This document shows, piece by piece, positions 8,885-17,202 of a stretch of 55,909 bases of DNA (position 1 is the first letter of the stretch; every line of letters begins with the position of its first letter). Position numbers and translations under genes: made by a program. The notes beneath the pieces are model-generated. The model made no database searches. It worked only from the letters and a program-made list of their open reading frames with translations, and was not told the DNA's origin. Source of the stretch: Longicatena caecimuris (GTDB lineage: Bacteria; Bacillota_I; Bacilli_A; Erysipelotrichales; Erysipelotrichaceae). The DNA lies in contig NZ_SMBP01000021.1 in assembly GCF_004341945.1 (NCBI RefSeq), positions 1 to 55,909 on the forward strand. The letters run 5' to 3'.

Positions 8885-9569
8885 ATATATCCAATTGGAA
8901 GAATATCGAACATTATGTGAACAATATTTGCAAGGGGAGCAATATAAAATCACTTGTTATATGGATGCTGAAGGTTTGCAAGAACATATGAAATTAGGGA
9001 AGGGGATAGATATTCTCATTATGGATATTCGTCTGTCAAATGCCAATGGTATTGAACTAGCAAAACAAGTTAAGCGGATCTACCCGCATACGGCAGTTAT
9101 TTTTATAAGCGCTTATTTAGCGTACGCTCCTTTTGTGTATGAAGTTGACCATGTCTATTTCATTTATAAAAAAAATACCTTAAATCGCTTTCCTAAAGCA
9201 CTGGCAAAAGCCATTAAACATTATCACAATAAAGAGCGTAACATATTGCCGATTCATTGGAAAAAAGAAGTTATCTTATTAAGTATTCCCGATATTATTT
9301 ATATCGAACGGGAAGGACGTAAAACAAATATTATTATGTGTGATGAAGAACAAACCGTTTATCAGAAGATCGATGATATTATGAATCAATTGCCGGAGGA
9401 TTTATTTATTCGTATTCATCATAGCTTTATCATCAATTTTGATTACATTCGTTCGTTTTCAAGAGATAAAATTATTATGAAAAACGGAAAAGAATTGCCT
9501 GTCAGTCGAAGCTATGAAAAAGCCGCAAAAGAAAAAATTTATCATCTAATGGATGAAAGCATGGTGTAG
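8853..9569 (+). CDS. LytTR-family response regulator (AgrA/LytR-like)
   Basis: A 238-residue two-domain regulator. The receiver domain (residues 1-120) has the acidic pair EDE near residue 10, the phosphorylatable Asp58 (ILIMDIRLS), Ser in FISAY and the conserved Lys in YFIYKKN. The LytTR DNA-binding domain (about 130-236) has the typical YIEREGRKT and FIRIHHSFIIN segments. It is the only response regulator in the window and lies between sensors 2 and 3. Three ATGs lie in tandem; the second (8856) or third has the better distance to the ribosome site. LytTR proteins usually bind paired direct repeats upstream of exported-peptide or surface genes; no convincing site was identified here. Confidence 0.92.
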   Translation: MMMQLVVVEDEYIQLEEYRTLCEQYLQGEQYKITCYMDAEGLQEHMKLGKGIDILIMDIRLSNANGIELAKQVKRIYPHTAVIFISAYLAYAPFVYEVDHVYFIYKKNTLNRFPKALAKAIKHYHNKERNILPIHWKKEVILLSIPDIIYIEREGRKTNIIMCDEEQTVYQKIDDIMNQLPEDLFIRIHHSFIINFDYIRSFSRDKIIMKNGKELPVSRSYEKAAKEKIYHLMDESMV

Positions 9570-9571
9570 TT

Positions 9572-10384
9572 ATGAATATCTTATCAGTTACATCTTTTCA
9601 GCTATTTTACCAGACAATGTTAAACATCGTATTCGTATGGTTTTGCTATCGCTGCCTTACTTTCAAAGGGAAACTATGGCAATACGGCATTTTCGCGCTC
9701 ATCTTTATGATTTGTGATACGTTGCCATTTTTGTCAAGTGACAGAGTCGTACGATCACTGATTGCATATACGTTAATGTTTGGTTTTGTCATCTTCTTAT
9801 TTAAAGATCAATTTAAATATCAACTATTTGTCATGATTACATATCTTATGATTTTGTTCTTACCGGAATTTCTATTCGATTTTGTTGTTATGTATGGTTT
9901 TCATATTGATATATTGACGATATTGTTGGAACAACCATGGGTATATGGCATATGCTTTCTGATTACTTGGGGCTTTGCTTATCTTGTACAAAAAATCCTA
10001 CGTTCATATTTTCTAACAACACCACCCCAAAATCCGGAATATTTGTTATTATTGTGTGCCAGCGGAATGTTTACTATTTTTTTAGCACCGGTATTTTATT
10101 TACTTTGCTGTCCGAAAAACGAAATCAACTACTTTATAACAGGAATTGTCCAAAGTGTCTTTTTTATCATCTTTTGTTATGAAGCACATCATGTCAGTCT
10201 TATGTATCAAAGACAAGAAAAGGTAAAAGCATCTTATGCTTCTTATGAATTGTTATTAAGAAATTGTGAAGATAATCGAATGTACCAGCATGTATTACAT
10301 CATGATTTACAAAATTATATGGAAACAGCACATATGCTGTTACATCAGGAGGAACAGCATGGTTCAATTTTTAAAGAAGAATAA
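9572..10384 (+). CDS. Membrane sensor 3 with histidine box, no ATPase domain
   Basis: A 270-residue protein, third paralogue of the sensor family, with six or so membrane segments up to about residue 208. It ends in HVLHHDLQNYMETAHMLL with the box His at residue 244, stopping 26 residues later. RHD of the other two sensors is HHD here. It starts 2 bases after the response regulator stop. The last 26 bases overlap the catalytic subunit gene, and CAGGAGGAACAGC inside its coding sequence serves as that gene's ribosome site. Three receptors feeding one regulator suggests three signals or heteromeric receptors. Confidence 0.75.
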   Translation: MNILSVTSFQLFYQTMLNIVFVWFCYRCLTFKGKLWQYGIFALIFMICDTLPFLSSDRVVRSLIAYTLMFGFVIFLFKDQFKYQLFVMITYLMILFLPEFLFDFVVMYGFHIDILTILLEQPWVYGICFLITWGFAYLVQKILRSYFLTTPPQNPEYLLLLCASGMFTIFLAPVFYLLCCPKNEINYFITGIVQSVFFIIFCYEAHHVSLMYQRQEKVKASYASYELLLRNCEDNRMYQHVLHHDLQNYMETAHMLLHQEEQHGSIFKEE

Positions 10385-11225
10385 GGAAATCGGTTTATTA
10401 GGTATCATGCAAGTGCTGATCTTCATTGTTTTAGCATTTGGACAATGGCATAAAACAAGTGATATGTATGTATTTGCAGGAGTATTCTTATTGCAGGTCA
10501 TTTCCTGCATCGTGCTATATTATTTATTTCGTAAAATATTTCGCAACATTGAAGAAGAGAAAAAACAAAGTATGCTGCTGAAGCAACAAAAGTATGCCGA
10601 AGAACACAAAAAGGTGAAAGCGCAATTGGATGATCAATTGGAGGATATCAAAGAGCAAGTTTCACATATGTTAAAAAATCTACAAATGAATGCAGATAAA
10701 ATGAGTGAAAAAGCGTTCCATGAAGCGGTAAATGAGATTATTTCCAACAGTGAGCAGCTTTATCAAGTAGATTTTTGTGATAACAAAACGATAGATGCTA
10801 TCCTGTATAATAAATCACTCTTAGCGAAAAGCTTGCACATTCCTTTTGATATCCAAGTGCAAATACCACAACAGCTCAATATTGCATATGTCGACCTGAT
10901 ATGTGTCTATGCGAACTTATTAGATAATGCAATTGAGGCAAATTGTCAAGTTGATGAAACACAGCGCATGTTAAAAATAACTTCGGCATTAAAAATGAAT
11001 CAGCTGATCGTTAAGGTAGAAAACGCAAAACCTGCCAATCTACACATTGATAAAAACAGCGGGAAAACGACAAAAACAGACACGAGTGAACCGCATGGAC
11101 TGGGGTTAAAAATTTTACAGCGGACAGCTGAAAAGTATCATGGCGATATGTTAATCCAGGATAAGGGACATGAGGTAAGCGTCAGCGTGTTTATGGAAAA
11201 TGTAAATGTTGGTACCATATCGTAA
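10359..11225 (+). CDS. GHKL-type histidine kinase catalytic subunit with two membrane helices
   Basis: A 288-residue protein. Two membrane helices (about 11-28 and 38-57) join a charged helical linker (60-100). The DHp-like region around VSHMLKNLQM (His103) lacks the Asp/Glu that normally follows the phosphoacceptor His. An AgrC-like FCDNKTIDAIL (139-149) leads into the ATPase domain, with N-box NLLDNAIEA (186-194) and G-box EPHGLGLKIL (244-253). The ATPase motifs look intact. The start at 10359 follows AGGAGG and overlaps sensor 3; an upstream in-frame ATG at 10266 lies within sensor 3. It probably provides ATPase activity to the three sensors, either phosphorylating their histidines in trans or using His103 itself. 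Confidence 0.8.
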   Translation: MVQFLKKNKEIGLLGIMQVLIFIVLAFGQWHKTSDMYVFAGVFLLQVISCIVLYYLFRKIFRNIEEEKKQSMLLKQQKYAEEHKKVKAQLDDQLEDIKEQVSHMLKNLQMNADKMSEKAFHEAVNEIISNSEQLYQVDFCDNKTIDAILYNKSLLAKSLHIPFDIQVQIPQQLNIAYVDLICVYANLLDNAIEANCQVDETQRMLKITSALKMNQLIVKVENAKPANLHIDKNSGKTTKTDTSEPHGLGLKILQRTAEKYHGDMLIQDKGHEVSVSVFMENVNVGTIS

Positions 11226-11276
11226 AAACATCAAGTTTCATGTCATTATTCGTAAGGCAGCGATTTCTTTTTCGAC

Positions 11277-11282
11277 TATAAT
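11277..11282 (+). promoter_or_regulatory. -10 element of the RCC1/Ig surface protein, poor -35
   Basis: A perfect TATAAT 40 bases before the start codon. The sequence at -35 spacing (AAGGCA at 11254-11259) matches only three of six consensus bases. A TCGTAA direct repeat at 11220-11225 and 11250-11255 lies 30 bases apart upstream. A strong -10 with a weak -35 fits activator control, possibly by the adjacent LytTR regulator; this is inference. Confidence 0.55.
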
Positions 11283-11321
11283 AAAAATGATTGATGAATA
11301 AAGAAAGGTGGAACAACAAAG

Positions 11322-13880
11322 ATGAAAAAGATTTTAAAAGGTATTTTTGCAGGTGTATTGTCAATATCTTGTATGATGTTGCCAGTCGATGTGGAAAATA
11401 CAACATTAGGGATGTCAAAGGTAAAGGCAGCAGAAGATGATGGATATCAAGTTGTTGACTTTGATGCTTCGGATAGTATGGAAGGTGCAGCCGTTACGAA
11501 AAATGGTAGTCTCTATATGTGGGGACGTAATACGAATGGCGAAGTAGGGGACAATACGACGACTGCCAAACATATGCCAACGCGCATTATGGGGGATGTC
11601 AAGGCGGTTGAAAAAAAAGCAAGGTCAACCGTTATTTTAAAAACAGATGGAAGTATATATACTAATGGATCAAATCGATATGGAGATTTGGGTATTTCAG
11701 CATCTTGGGATACTAAGAAACTTACACCAACGAAAATTATGAGTGATGTCAAAACCTATATACCGGGATCAGATTGTGCTGCTATAAAGAAAAATGGCGA
11801 TCTGTATACATGGGGCGGTGATTCTTTGTCTGCGATGACGGGTCAAGGAAGTAAAACGAGCACACCACCTAAAAAATTAATAAGTAATGCTGTGAAGTAT
11901 AAAAGTTATAAATATTATACCGGAGCTTTATCTGCAACGGACAATTTATACCTATGGGGAACTGGTGAAAATGGTCAGATGAAATTGGATGATGTGGCAG
12001 ACTTTGACATAAAAGATCAATTCTGGGGTGTTTTGAAAACTAATGGTGATTTATTCTTATGGGGAAATAATCATAATGGGCAAATCGGTAATGGAACGAA
12101 TACGGAACAAGACACACCAGTAAAAGTCATGAGTGATGTAGTGTCTTTTTGCATAAACAACGATCGTACTGCCACTATTAAAAAAGATGGTTCTCTATAT
12201 ATGTGGGGTAAAAACTTTTATGGTGAAATTGGTAATGGGAATGATATGGAATATGAAGTGACGAAGCCAGTAAAGATTATGGATAATGTAAAGTCGGTTT
12301 CTTTATTTCAAAATGTTACGGCAGTTATTACAAAAGATGATGACTTATATATGTTTGGCAATAATGATAATGGCTTAATAGGTAATGGGCAAGCAATGGG
12401 AAATCAAAAAAGGCCGGTTAAAATATTATCAAACATTGCATCTATCGAGTTATCAATTTGTAATGGTCTTGCTTTATCGAATAACGGAGAAGTCTATACA
12501 TGGGGATTTAATTCTTTTGGACAATTAGGAAATGGAACTAAGACGAATTCTACTAAGCCGATAAAAGTTTTAACAAATGTCAAAAAAGTTAAATTAGTAG
12601 ATAACTCTGTTTTAGCGTTAATGTATACAGGTGAGCTTTATGCGTGGGGTGGAAATATAGGATTTTTATTAGGGAATACAGGCTCTGTCTCGACACCAAG
12701 CAAAATCGTACTGCCAAAAGTAAAAAGTCTTTCACAAGCAACGATGAGTAGTATCAATTCTGTGACCTATACAGGGAAAGAAATAAAACCTTCTGTCACT
12801 GTAAAATACGGTGACAAGGTATTACTGAATAATACGGATTATACGATAACATATAAGAATAATACCAATGCTGGTAACGCATCGGTTATCATAACAGGAA
12901 AAGGGAACTTTACAGGTAGCATAGCAAAAAGTTTTGTGATAAAGAAACGCGGCATAGAAAAGTTTTCATGTACAATGGGAAGTAAATATTCCTATGCAGG
13001 AGGACAAATCAAACCATCGATTACCATAAAAGATGGTACGAAAACGTTAAAGAATGGAACAGATTATACAGTTTCTTATGGAAAGAATACCTCATTAGGC
13101 AAAGGAACGGTAAAAATCAGTGGGAAAGGGAATTATACCGGTTCGATTTCAAAGACATTTACAATTAGCAAACGAAGTGTTACCACATTAAGCTATGGCG
13201 GACTTTCTGCAAGAACCTATACGGGAAAGGCCATCAAACCATCCATTAGCGTGAAGTATGGGAAAACGACCTTAAAGAATGGGCGCGATTATACGATTTC
13301 TTATGGAAAGAATATTTCACCTGGTAAAGGAAGCGTAAAGATTAGTGGAAAAGGCAACTATACCGGCACGATCACCAAAACATTTACGATCAATAAACGA
13401 AGCGTATCCACATTAAGCTATAACAGTCTTTCTACTAGAACTTATACAGGAAAGGCCATCAAACCATCCATTACGGTGAAATATGGAAAGACGACCTTGA
13501 AAAACGGACGTGATTACACATTGTCTTATGGAAAAAATGTAGCTACTGGCAAAGGCACAGTAAAAATCAGCGGGAAAGGCAACTATAGTGGAACAATCAC
13601 TAGAAGCTTTAAAATCGTACCGAAAAAACCAAGTGTGAGTATCAAGGCAGGCAAAGGAAGCCTAAAGGTGACAGCCAAAGCCACCGGAGCAAGTGGGTAT
13701 CAAATAGCTTATGCCACAAGTGCTAAAGGAAAACTGAAGTATGTGACAAGTGGTACAAGTAAAACCTTAAAACTATCAAGAAATAAAACGTATTATGTAA
13801 AAGTAAGAGCTTATAAGACAATGGATGGTAAAAAGTATTATGGCTCTTATAGTTCGATGAAACGGATAAAGACAAAATAA
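11322..13880 (+). CDS. Secreted RCC1-like beta-propeller protein with Ig-like and FN3-like repeats
   Basis: An 852-residue protein with a signal peptide (MKKILKGIFAGVLSISCMML; cleavage probably after VKA near residue 35). Residues about 38-465 hold nine RCC1-type repeats with the core LYxWGxNxxGxxGNG (for example LYMWGRNTNGEVGDN, LFLWGNNHNGQIGNG, VYTWGFNSFGQLGNG), expected to form a beta-propeller. Four YTGKxIKP-type Ig-like repeats (about 470-765) and a FN3-like domain (about 768-852) follow. RCC1 propellers usually bind proteins or glycans; the ligand is unknown. AAAGGTGG precedes the ATG. The gene is 28 bases upstream of the LRR protein gene and probably co-transcribed with it. Confidence 0.85.
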   Translation: MKKILKGIFAGVLSISCMMLPVDVENTTLGMSKVKAAEDDGYQVVDFDASDSMEGAAVTKNGSLYMWGRNTNGEVGDNTTTAKHMPTRIMGDVKAVEKKARSTVILKTDGSIYTNGSNRYGDLGISASWDTKKLTPTKIMSDVKTYIPGSDCAAIKKNGDLYTWGGDSLSAMTGQGSKTSTPPKKLISNAVKYKSYKYYTGALSATDNLYLWGTGENGQMKLDDVADFDIKDQFWGVLKTNGDLFLWGNNHNGQIGNGTNTEQDTPVKVMSDVVSFCINNDRTATIKKDGSLYMWGKNFYGEIGNGNDMEYEVTKPVKIMDNVKSVSLFQNVTAVITKDDDLYMFGNNDNGLIGNGQAMGNQKRPVKILSNIASIELSICNGLALSNNGEVYTWGFNSFGQLGNGTKTNSTKPIKVLTNVKKVKLVDNSVLALMYTGELYAWGGNIGFLLGNTGSVSTPSKIVLPKVKSLSQATMSSINSVTYTGKEIKPSVTVKYGDKVLLNNTDYTITYKNNTNAGNASVIITGKGNFTGSIAKSFVIKKRGIEKFSCTMGSKYSYAGGQIKPSITIKDGTKTLKNGTDYTVSYGKNTSLGKGTVKISGKGNYTGSISKTFTISKRSVTTLSYGGLSARTYTGKAIKPSISVKYGKTTLKNGRDYTISYGKNISPGKGSVKISGKGNYTGTITKTFTINKRSVSTLSYNSLSTRTYTGKAIKPSITVKYGKTTLKNGRDYTLSYGKNVATGKGTVKISGKGNYSGTITRSFKIVPKKPSVSIKAGKGSLKVTAKATGASGYQIAYATSAKGKLKYVTSGTSKTLKLSRNKTYYVKVRAYKTMDGKKYYGSYSSMKRIKTK
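13005..13844 (+). repeat. Long C-terminal repeat, copy B
   Basis: About 840 bases encoding almost three Ig-like repeats and the FN3-like domain. They align without gaps, at very high visible identity, with 15199-16038 (constant offset 2194 bases). The last 519 bases also match 4521-5039. Confidence 0.9.
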
Positions 13881-13908
13881 TTGATTATTGAGAAAGGGTG
13901 TATAGCAG

Positions 13909-16074
13909 ATGATTAAAAAAATTATAATAAGTATGATTATTGGGATATTGTCGATGTCTTGTATGACGTTGCCGATAGAGGGGAAAACGCGGAGTTATTC
14001 AGAGGTAAGCAAAGCTGCAGATGATTTCTATGATGGCTATCAATATGATGTAACAACAGACTGTTATTTTAGGCATATTCCTTATGAAGATGCATATGTA
14101 GAAGTGTTATTACCTAAAGATACAGAGGTATTTACCTTGCCTGCCAAAATTGCAGGCTATCCAGTAAAAGAACTGGCTATTAAAAGAAATGCCTATGGCC
14201 TTGATAAATATGCGGAAGTATATAATAAGTTAAAAGAAATCAATGTAGCGATAGATAATGCTTATTTTTCTAGTCTGAATGGGGTACTTTATGATAAAGG
14301 AAAAACTACATTACGATACTATCCGGCAGGAAAACCGGAAACTAGCTTTAAGGTACCAGCGAATGTAAAAGAGGTAGAGAATTTTGCTTTTATTTCTAAT
14401 CGTTATTTACAGACGTTGGATACTGGAAACTTGACTTCTATTGGTTTTGGAGCTTTTTATGATTCTAATATTCAAAAATTAAAAATTAATAAGGCATTAA
14501 AAGATATCGCTTTTGGAGTAGCTATTTCTAATATGCCACCTGCATTCGGTAAATGCAAACAGCTAAAAGCGTTTGAAGTTGATGCCGAAAATCAAAATTT
14601 TTCAACTATTGATGGTGTTCTTTTCAATAAAGACTGTTCTAAACTCATATATTATCCAAATGCGAAAGGACAATCTTATACTGTTCCTAATAATACAAAA
14701 ACAATATCGCAATATGCATTTTGGCTAAGCGGATATGATAGTGGTGAGATGAAACAACTAACAATTGGGAAAAATGTGACAAATTTCGTTGATGATGTCA
14801 GAACATCAGCTTTTAGTGGATGTGTGAAAGCATCCATAAGATGCTATAAAGATTCTTATGCATATACTATATGTCAGCAAAAAGGATTGAATGTTATAAC
14901 GATACCGGAAAAGATATCACTGAATTGTGCATCAAAAGCATTAGAGAAAAACGCAACGTATACTTTTAAACTAACGACTTCACCTACTAGCGCATCTAAA
15001 TCCGTTACGTGGAGGACAGGTAACAGTAAAGTAGCCAAAATTGATAATAATGGTAAAGTAACTGCTGTAAATGCAGGTAATACTTATATATATGCGAAAA
15101 CACCAGAAGGGTTAGAAGTGAAGGCAAAGATTACGGTCATTCTCCCATCCATAACAAAGACTAATATTACAGTAAAAAACAGTATGTTTACTGGCTCACA
15201 AATCAAACCATCTATTACCATAAAAGATGGTACGAAAACGTTAAAGAATGGAACAGATTATACAGTTTCTTATGGGAAGAATACCTCATTAGGCAAAGGA
15301 ACGGTAAAAATCAGTGGGAAAGGGAATTATTCCGGTTCGATTTCAAAAACATTTACAATTAGCAAACGAAGTGTTACCACATTAAGCTATGGCGGACTTT
15401 CTGCAAGAACCTATACGGGAAAGGCGATCAAACCATCCATTAGCGTGAAGTATGGGAAAACAACCTTAAAGAATGGGCGCGATTATACGATTTCTTATGG
15501 AAAGAATATTTCACCTGGTAAAGGAAGTGTAAAGATTAGTGGAAAAGGTAACTATACCGGCACAATCGTTAAAACATTTACGATCAATAAACGAAGCGTA
15601 TCCACACTAAGCTATAACAGTCTTTCTACTAGAACCTATACAGGAAAGGCCATCAAACCATCCATTACGGTGAAATATGGAAAGACGACCTTGAAAAACG
15701 GACGTGATTACACACTGTCTTATGGAAAAAATGTAGCTACTGGCAAAGGCACAGTAAAAATCACTGGAAAAGGCAACTATAGTGGAACAATCACTAGAAG
15801 CTTTAAAATCGTACCGAAAAAACCAAGTGTGAGTATCAAGGCAGGCAAAGGAAGCTTAAAGGTGACAGCCAAAGCCACCGGAGCAAGTGGGTATCAAATA
15901 GCTTATGCCACAAGTGCTAAAGGAAAACTGAAGTATGTGACAAGTGGTACAAGTAAAACCTTAAAACTATCAAGAAATAAGACGTATTATATAAAAGTAA
16001 GAGCTTATAAGACAATGGATGGTAAAAAGTATTATGGCTCTTATAGTTCGATGAAACCTTGCAAAACAAAGTAA
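13909..16074 (+). CDS. Secreted BspA-like LRR protein with Big2, Ig-like and FN3-like domains
   Basis: A 721-residue protein with a signal peptide (MIKKIIISMIIGILSMSCMT). Residues about 40-330 hold LRR_5/BspA-type repeats (YYPAGKPETSFKVPANVKEV, AFISNRYLQTLDTGNLTSI, YTVPNNTKTISQYAF). A bacterial Ig-like group 2 domain spans about 332-415 (SVTWRTGNSKVAKID, GKVTAVNAGNTYIYA). Three YTGKxIKP-type repeats (about 418-635) and a FN3-like domain (about 637-721) follow. BspA-like LRR proteins in gut and oral bacteria are commonly adhesins. The C-terminal half is nearly identical in DNA to the previous gene while the N-terminal heads differ entirely, so head domains appear exchanged on a common tail. 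Confidence 0.85.
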   Translation: MIKKIIISMIIGILSMSCMTLPIEGKTRSYSEVSKAADDFYDGYQYDVTTDCYFRHIPYEDAYVEVLLPKDTEVFTLPAKIAGYPVKELAIKRNAYGLDKYAEVYNKLKEINVAIDNAYFSSLNGVLYDKGKTTLRYYPAGKPETSFKVPANVKEVENFAFISNRYLQTLDTGNLTSIGFGAFYDSNIQKLKINKALKDIAFGVAISNMPPAFGKCKQLKAFEVDAENQNFSTIDGVLFNKDCSKLIYYPNAKGQSYTVPNNTKTISQYAFWLSGYDSGEMKQLTIGKNVTNFVDDVRTSAFSGCVKASIRCYKDSYAYTICQQKGLNVITIPEKISLNCASKALEKNATYTFKLTTSPTSASKSVTWRTGNSKVAKIDNNGKVTAVNAGNTYIYAKTPEGLEVKAKITVILPSITKTNITVKNSMFTGSQIKPSITIKDGTKTLKNGTDYTVSYGKNTSLGKGTVKISGKGNYSGSISKTFTISKRSVTTLSYGGLSARTYTGKAIKPSISVKYGKTTLKNGRDYTISYGKNISPGKGSVKISGKGNYTGTIVKTFTINKRSVSTLSYNSLSTRTYTGKAIKPSITVKYGKTTLKNGRDYTLSYGKNVATGKGTVKITGKGNYSGTITRSFKIVPKKPSVSIKAGKGSLKVTAKATGASGYQIAYATSAKGKLKYVTSGTSKTLKLSRNKTYYIKVRAYKTMDGKKYYGSYSSMKPCKTK
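15199..16038 (+). repeat. Long C-terminal repeat, copy C
   Basis: Direct-repeat partner of 13005-13844, 2194 bases downstream, in the same reading frame relation. Recombination between the two would delete one head domain and leave an intact hybrid gene. Confidence 0.9.
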
Positions 16075-16104
16075 GCTTAAAAACCATCTTATGGAAAGAT
16101 AAAG

Positions 16105-16148
16105 AAGTGTTTCTATCGCGAATGTTGTGCGTAAGAAACACTTTTCTT
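16105..16148 (+). terminator. Intrinsic terminator
   Basis: AAGTGTTTCT (16105-16114) pairs with AGAAACACTT (16134-16143, one base offset), followed by TTCTTT. It ends the surface-protein transcript. Confidence 0.7.
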
Positions 16149-16296
16149 TACTTGTACCATCTTCATCCTGTCATACGCTTTTTCCTCTATAATCATCATG
16201 TATCCGTGAAATATTACCTCTTTTATACGATGGTAAGAAATGCATGTTCCCTTTAGAAATGGTAAAAAAACTCTAGTTTCTACTTGCTATATGTTG

Positions 16297-16302
16297 TATA
16301 AT
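16297..16302 (+). promoter_or_regulatory. -10 element of the polymer export operon
   Basis: A perfect TATAAT 57 bases before the permease start. No good -35 was found at 16-18 bases. Confidence 0.5.
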
Positions 16303-16358
16303 GTGGTAGATTGTGCAAATAGTGCTTATAGGAAGCAATGAAAAAAGGAGTATTGTAT

Positions 16359-17189
16359 ATGTTTAAAAGCGTACAGTATGTAGTAAAAGAAAACTTCTCT
16401 AACTTATATCGTATATTTTGCATCGCGAAGTATGAATTACTTGCGGATATGCGTGACTCTAAGTTTGGATTATTTTGGAATTTTGCATCACCGGCAATTC
16501 AGGTGCTCACATATTTCCTGATTTTTGGTTTGGCATGGTCAAGAAAACCTATCAAACATGATGGTATTGAAATTAATTATCTGCCTTGGTTGGTCGTTGG
16601 GTATGCTGCATGGTGGTTTATTCAGCCATGTATCCAGAATGGTTGTAATGCCATTTTCTCCAAAACCAGCGTTATTACTAAAATGAAATTCCCTGTCAGT
16701 GTCTTACCGGCAACGATTTGTGCGAAGGAATTCTTTAATCACCTTTGTATGATGCTGATTGCAATCGTGATGTTATTTATGTGCGGTTTCTTCCCGAATG
16801 TATATTGGTTAGGATTGATTTATTTCACGATCTGTTCCTTTATGTTCGTTGAATCTGTCACCTTGATCTTATCCGTCTTAACGATGTTGTGGAGAGATGT
16901 CAGAAAACTGGTAACTTCGCTAATGCGAATGCTGATGTATTTTTCACCCGTTATTTGGGAATGTCATTTTGCGGCAAGTGTTCCATTTCATAATATCTTA
17001 AACATTATTATGAAATTAAATCCAGTGTATTATATCGTAAATGGCTACCGTGATTGTATTTTCTATAACCGATGGATATTTGCTCACCCGGCACAGACGA
17101 TTTATTTCTGGGGAGTAACGATTGTCTTATTTGTAATTGGCTGTATGCTGATGTATAAGTTTAAACGTAAGTTCATTGACTTAATTTAG
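16359..17189 (+). CDS. ABC-2 type polymer export permease (TagG-like)
   Basis: A 276-residue permease with six membrane helices, paired with the ATPase that follows. It exports lipid-linked teichoic acid or a similar polymer across the membrane. The N-terminal YELLADMRDSKFGLFWNF and internal motifs KMKFPVSVLP and FSPVIWE are typical of the TagG/RfbA group of ABC-2 permeases. The start at 16359 is chosen because AAAGGAG lies 8 bases ahead; an in-frame ATG at 16338 has a poorly placed site. Neighbouring glycerophosphotransferases favour a teichoic acid-type cargo over O-antigen. Confidence 0.85.
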   Translation: MFKSVQYVVKENFSNLYRIFCIAKYELLADMRDSKFGLFWNFASPAIQVLTYFLIFGLAWSRKPIKHDGIEINYLPWLVVGYAAWWFIQPCIQNGCNAIFSKTSVITKMKFPVSVLPATICAKEFFNHLCMMLIAIVMLFMCGFFPNVYWLGLIYFTICSFMFVESVTLILSVLTMLWRDVRKLVTSLMRMLMYFSPVIWECHFAASVPFHNILNIIMKLNPVYYIVNGYRDCIFYNRWIFAHPAQTIYFWGVTIVLFVIGCMLMYKFKRKFIDLI

Positions 17190-17202
17190 GCAGGTGATAA
17201 GA

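Noticed and set aside
7269-11225. The three short kinases as recent frameshift fragments of full kinases
   Set aside because: No ATPase-coding sequence follows any of them in another frame. Each end is followed at once by a well-formed ribosome site and the next gene, and all three stop at the same point relative to the His box.
13005-16038. Repetitive DNA as a possible CRISPR array or satellite
   Set aside because: The repeats are long, in frame and encode Ig-like domains of about 70 residues.
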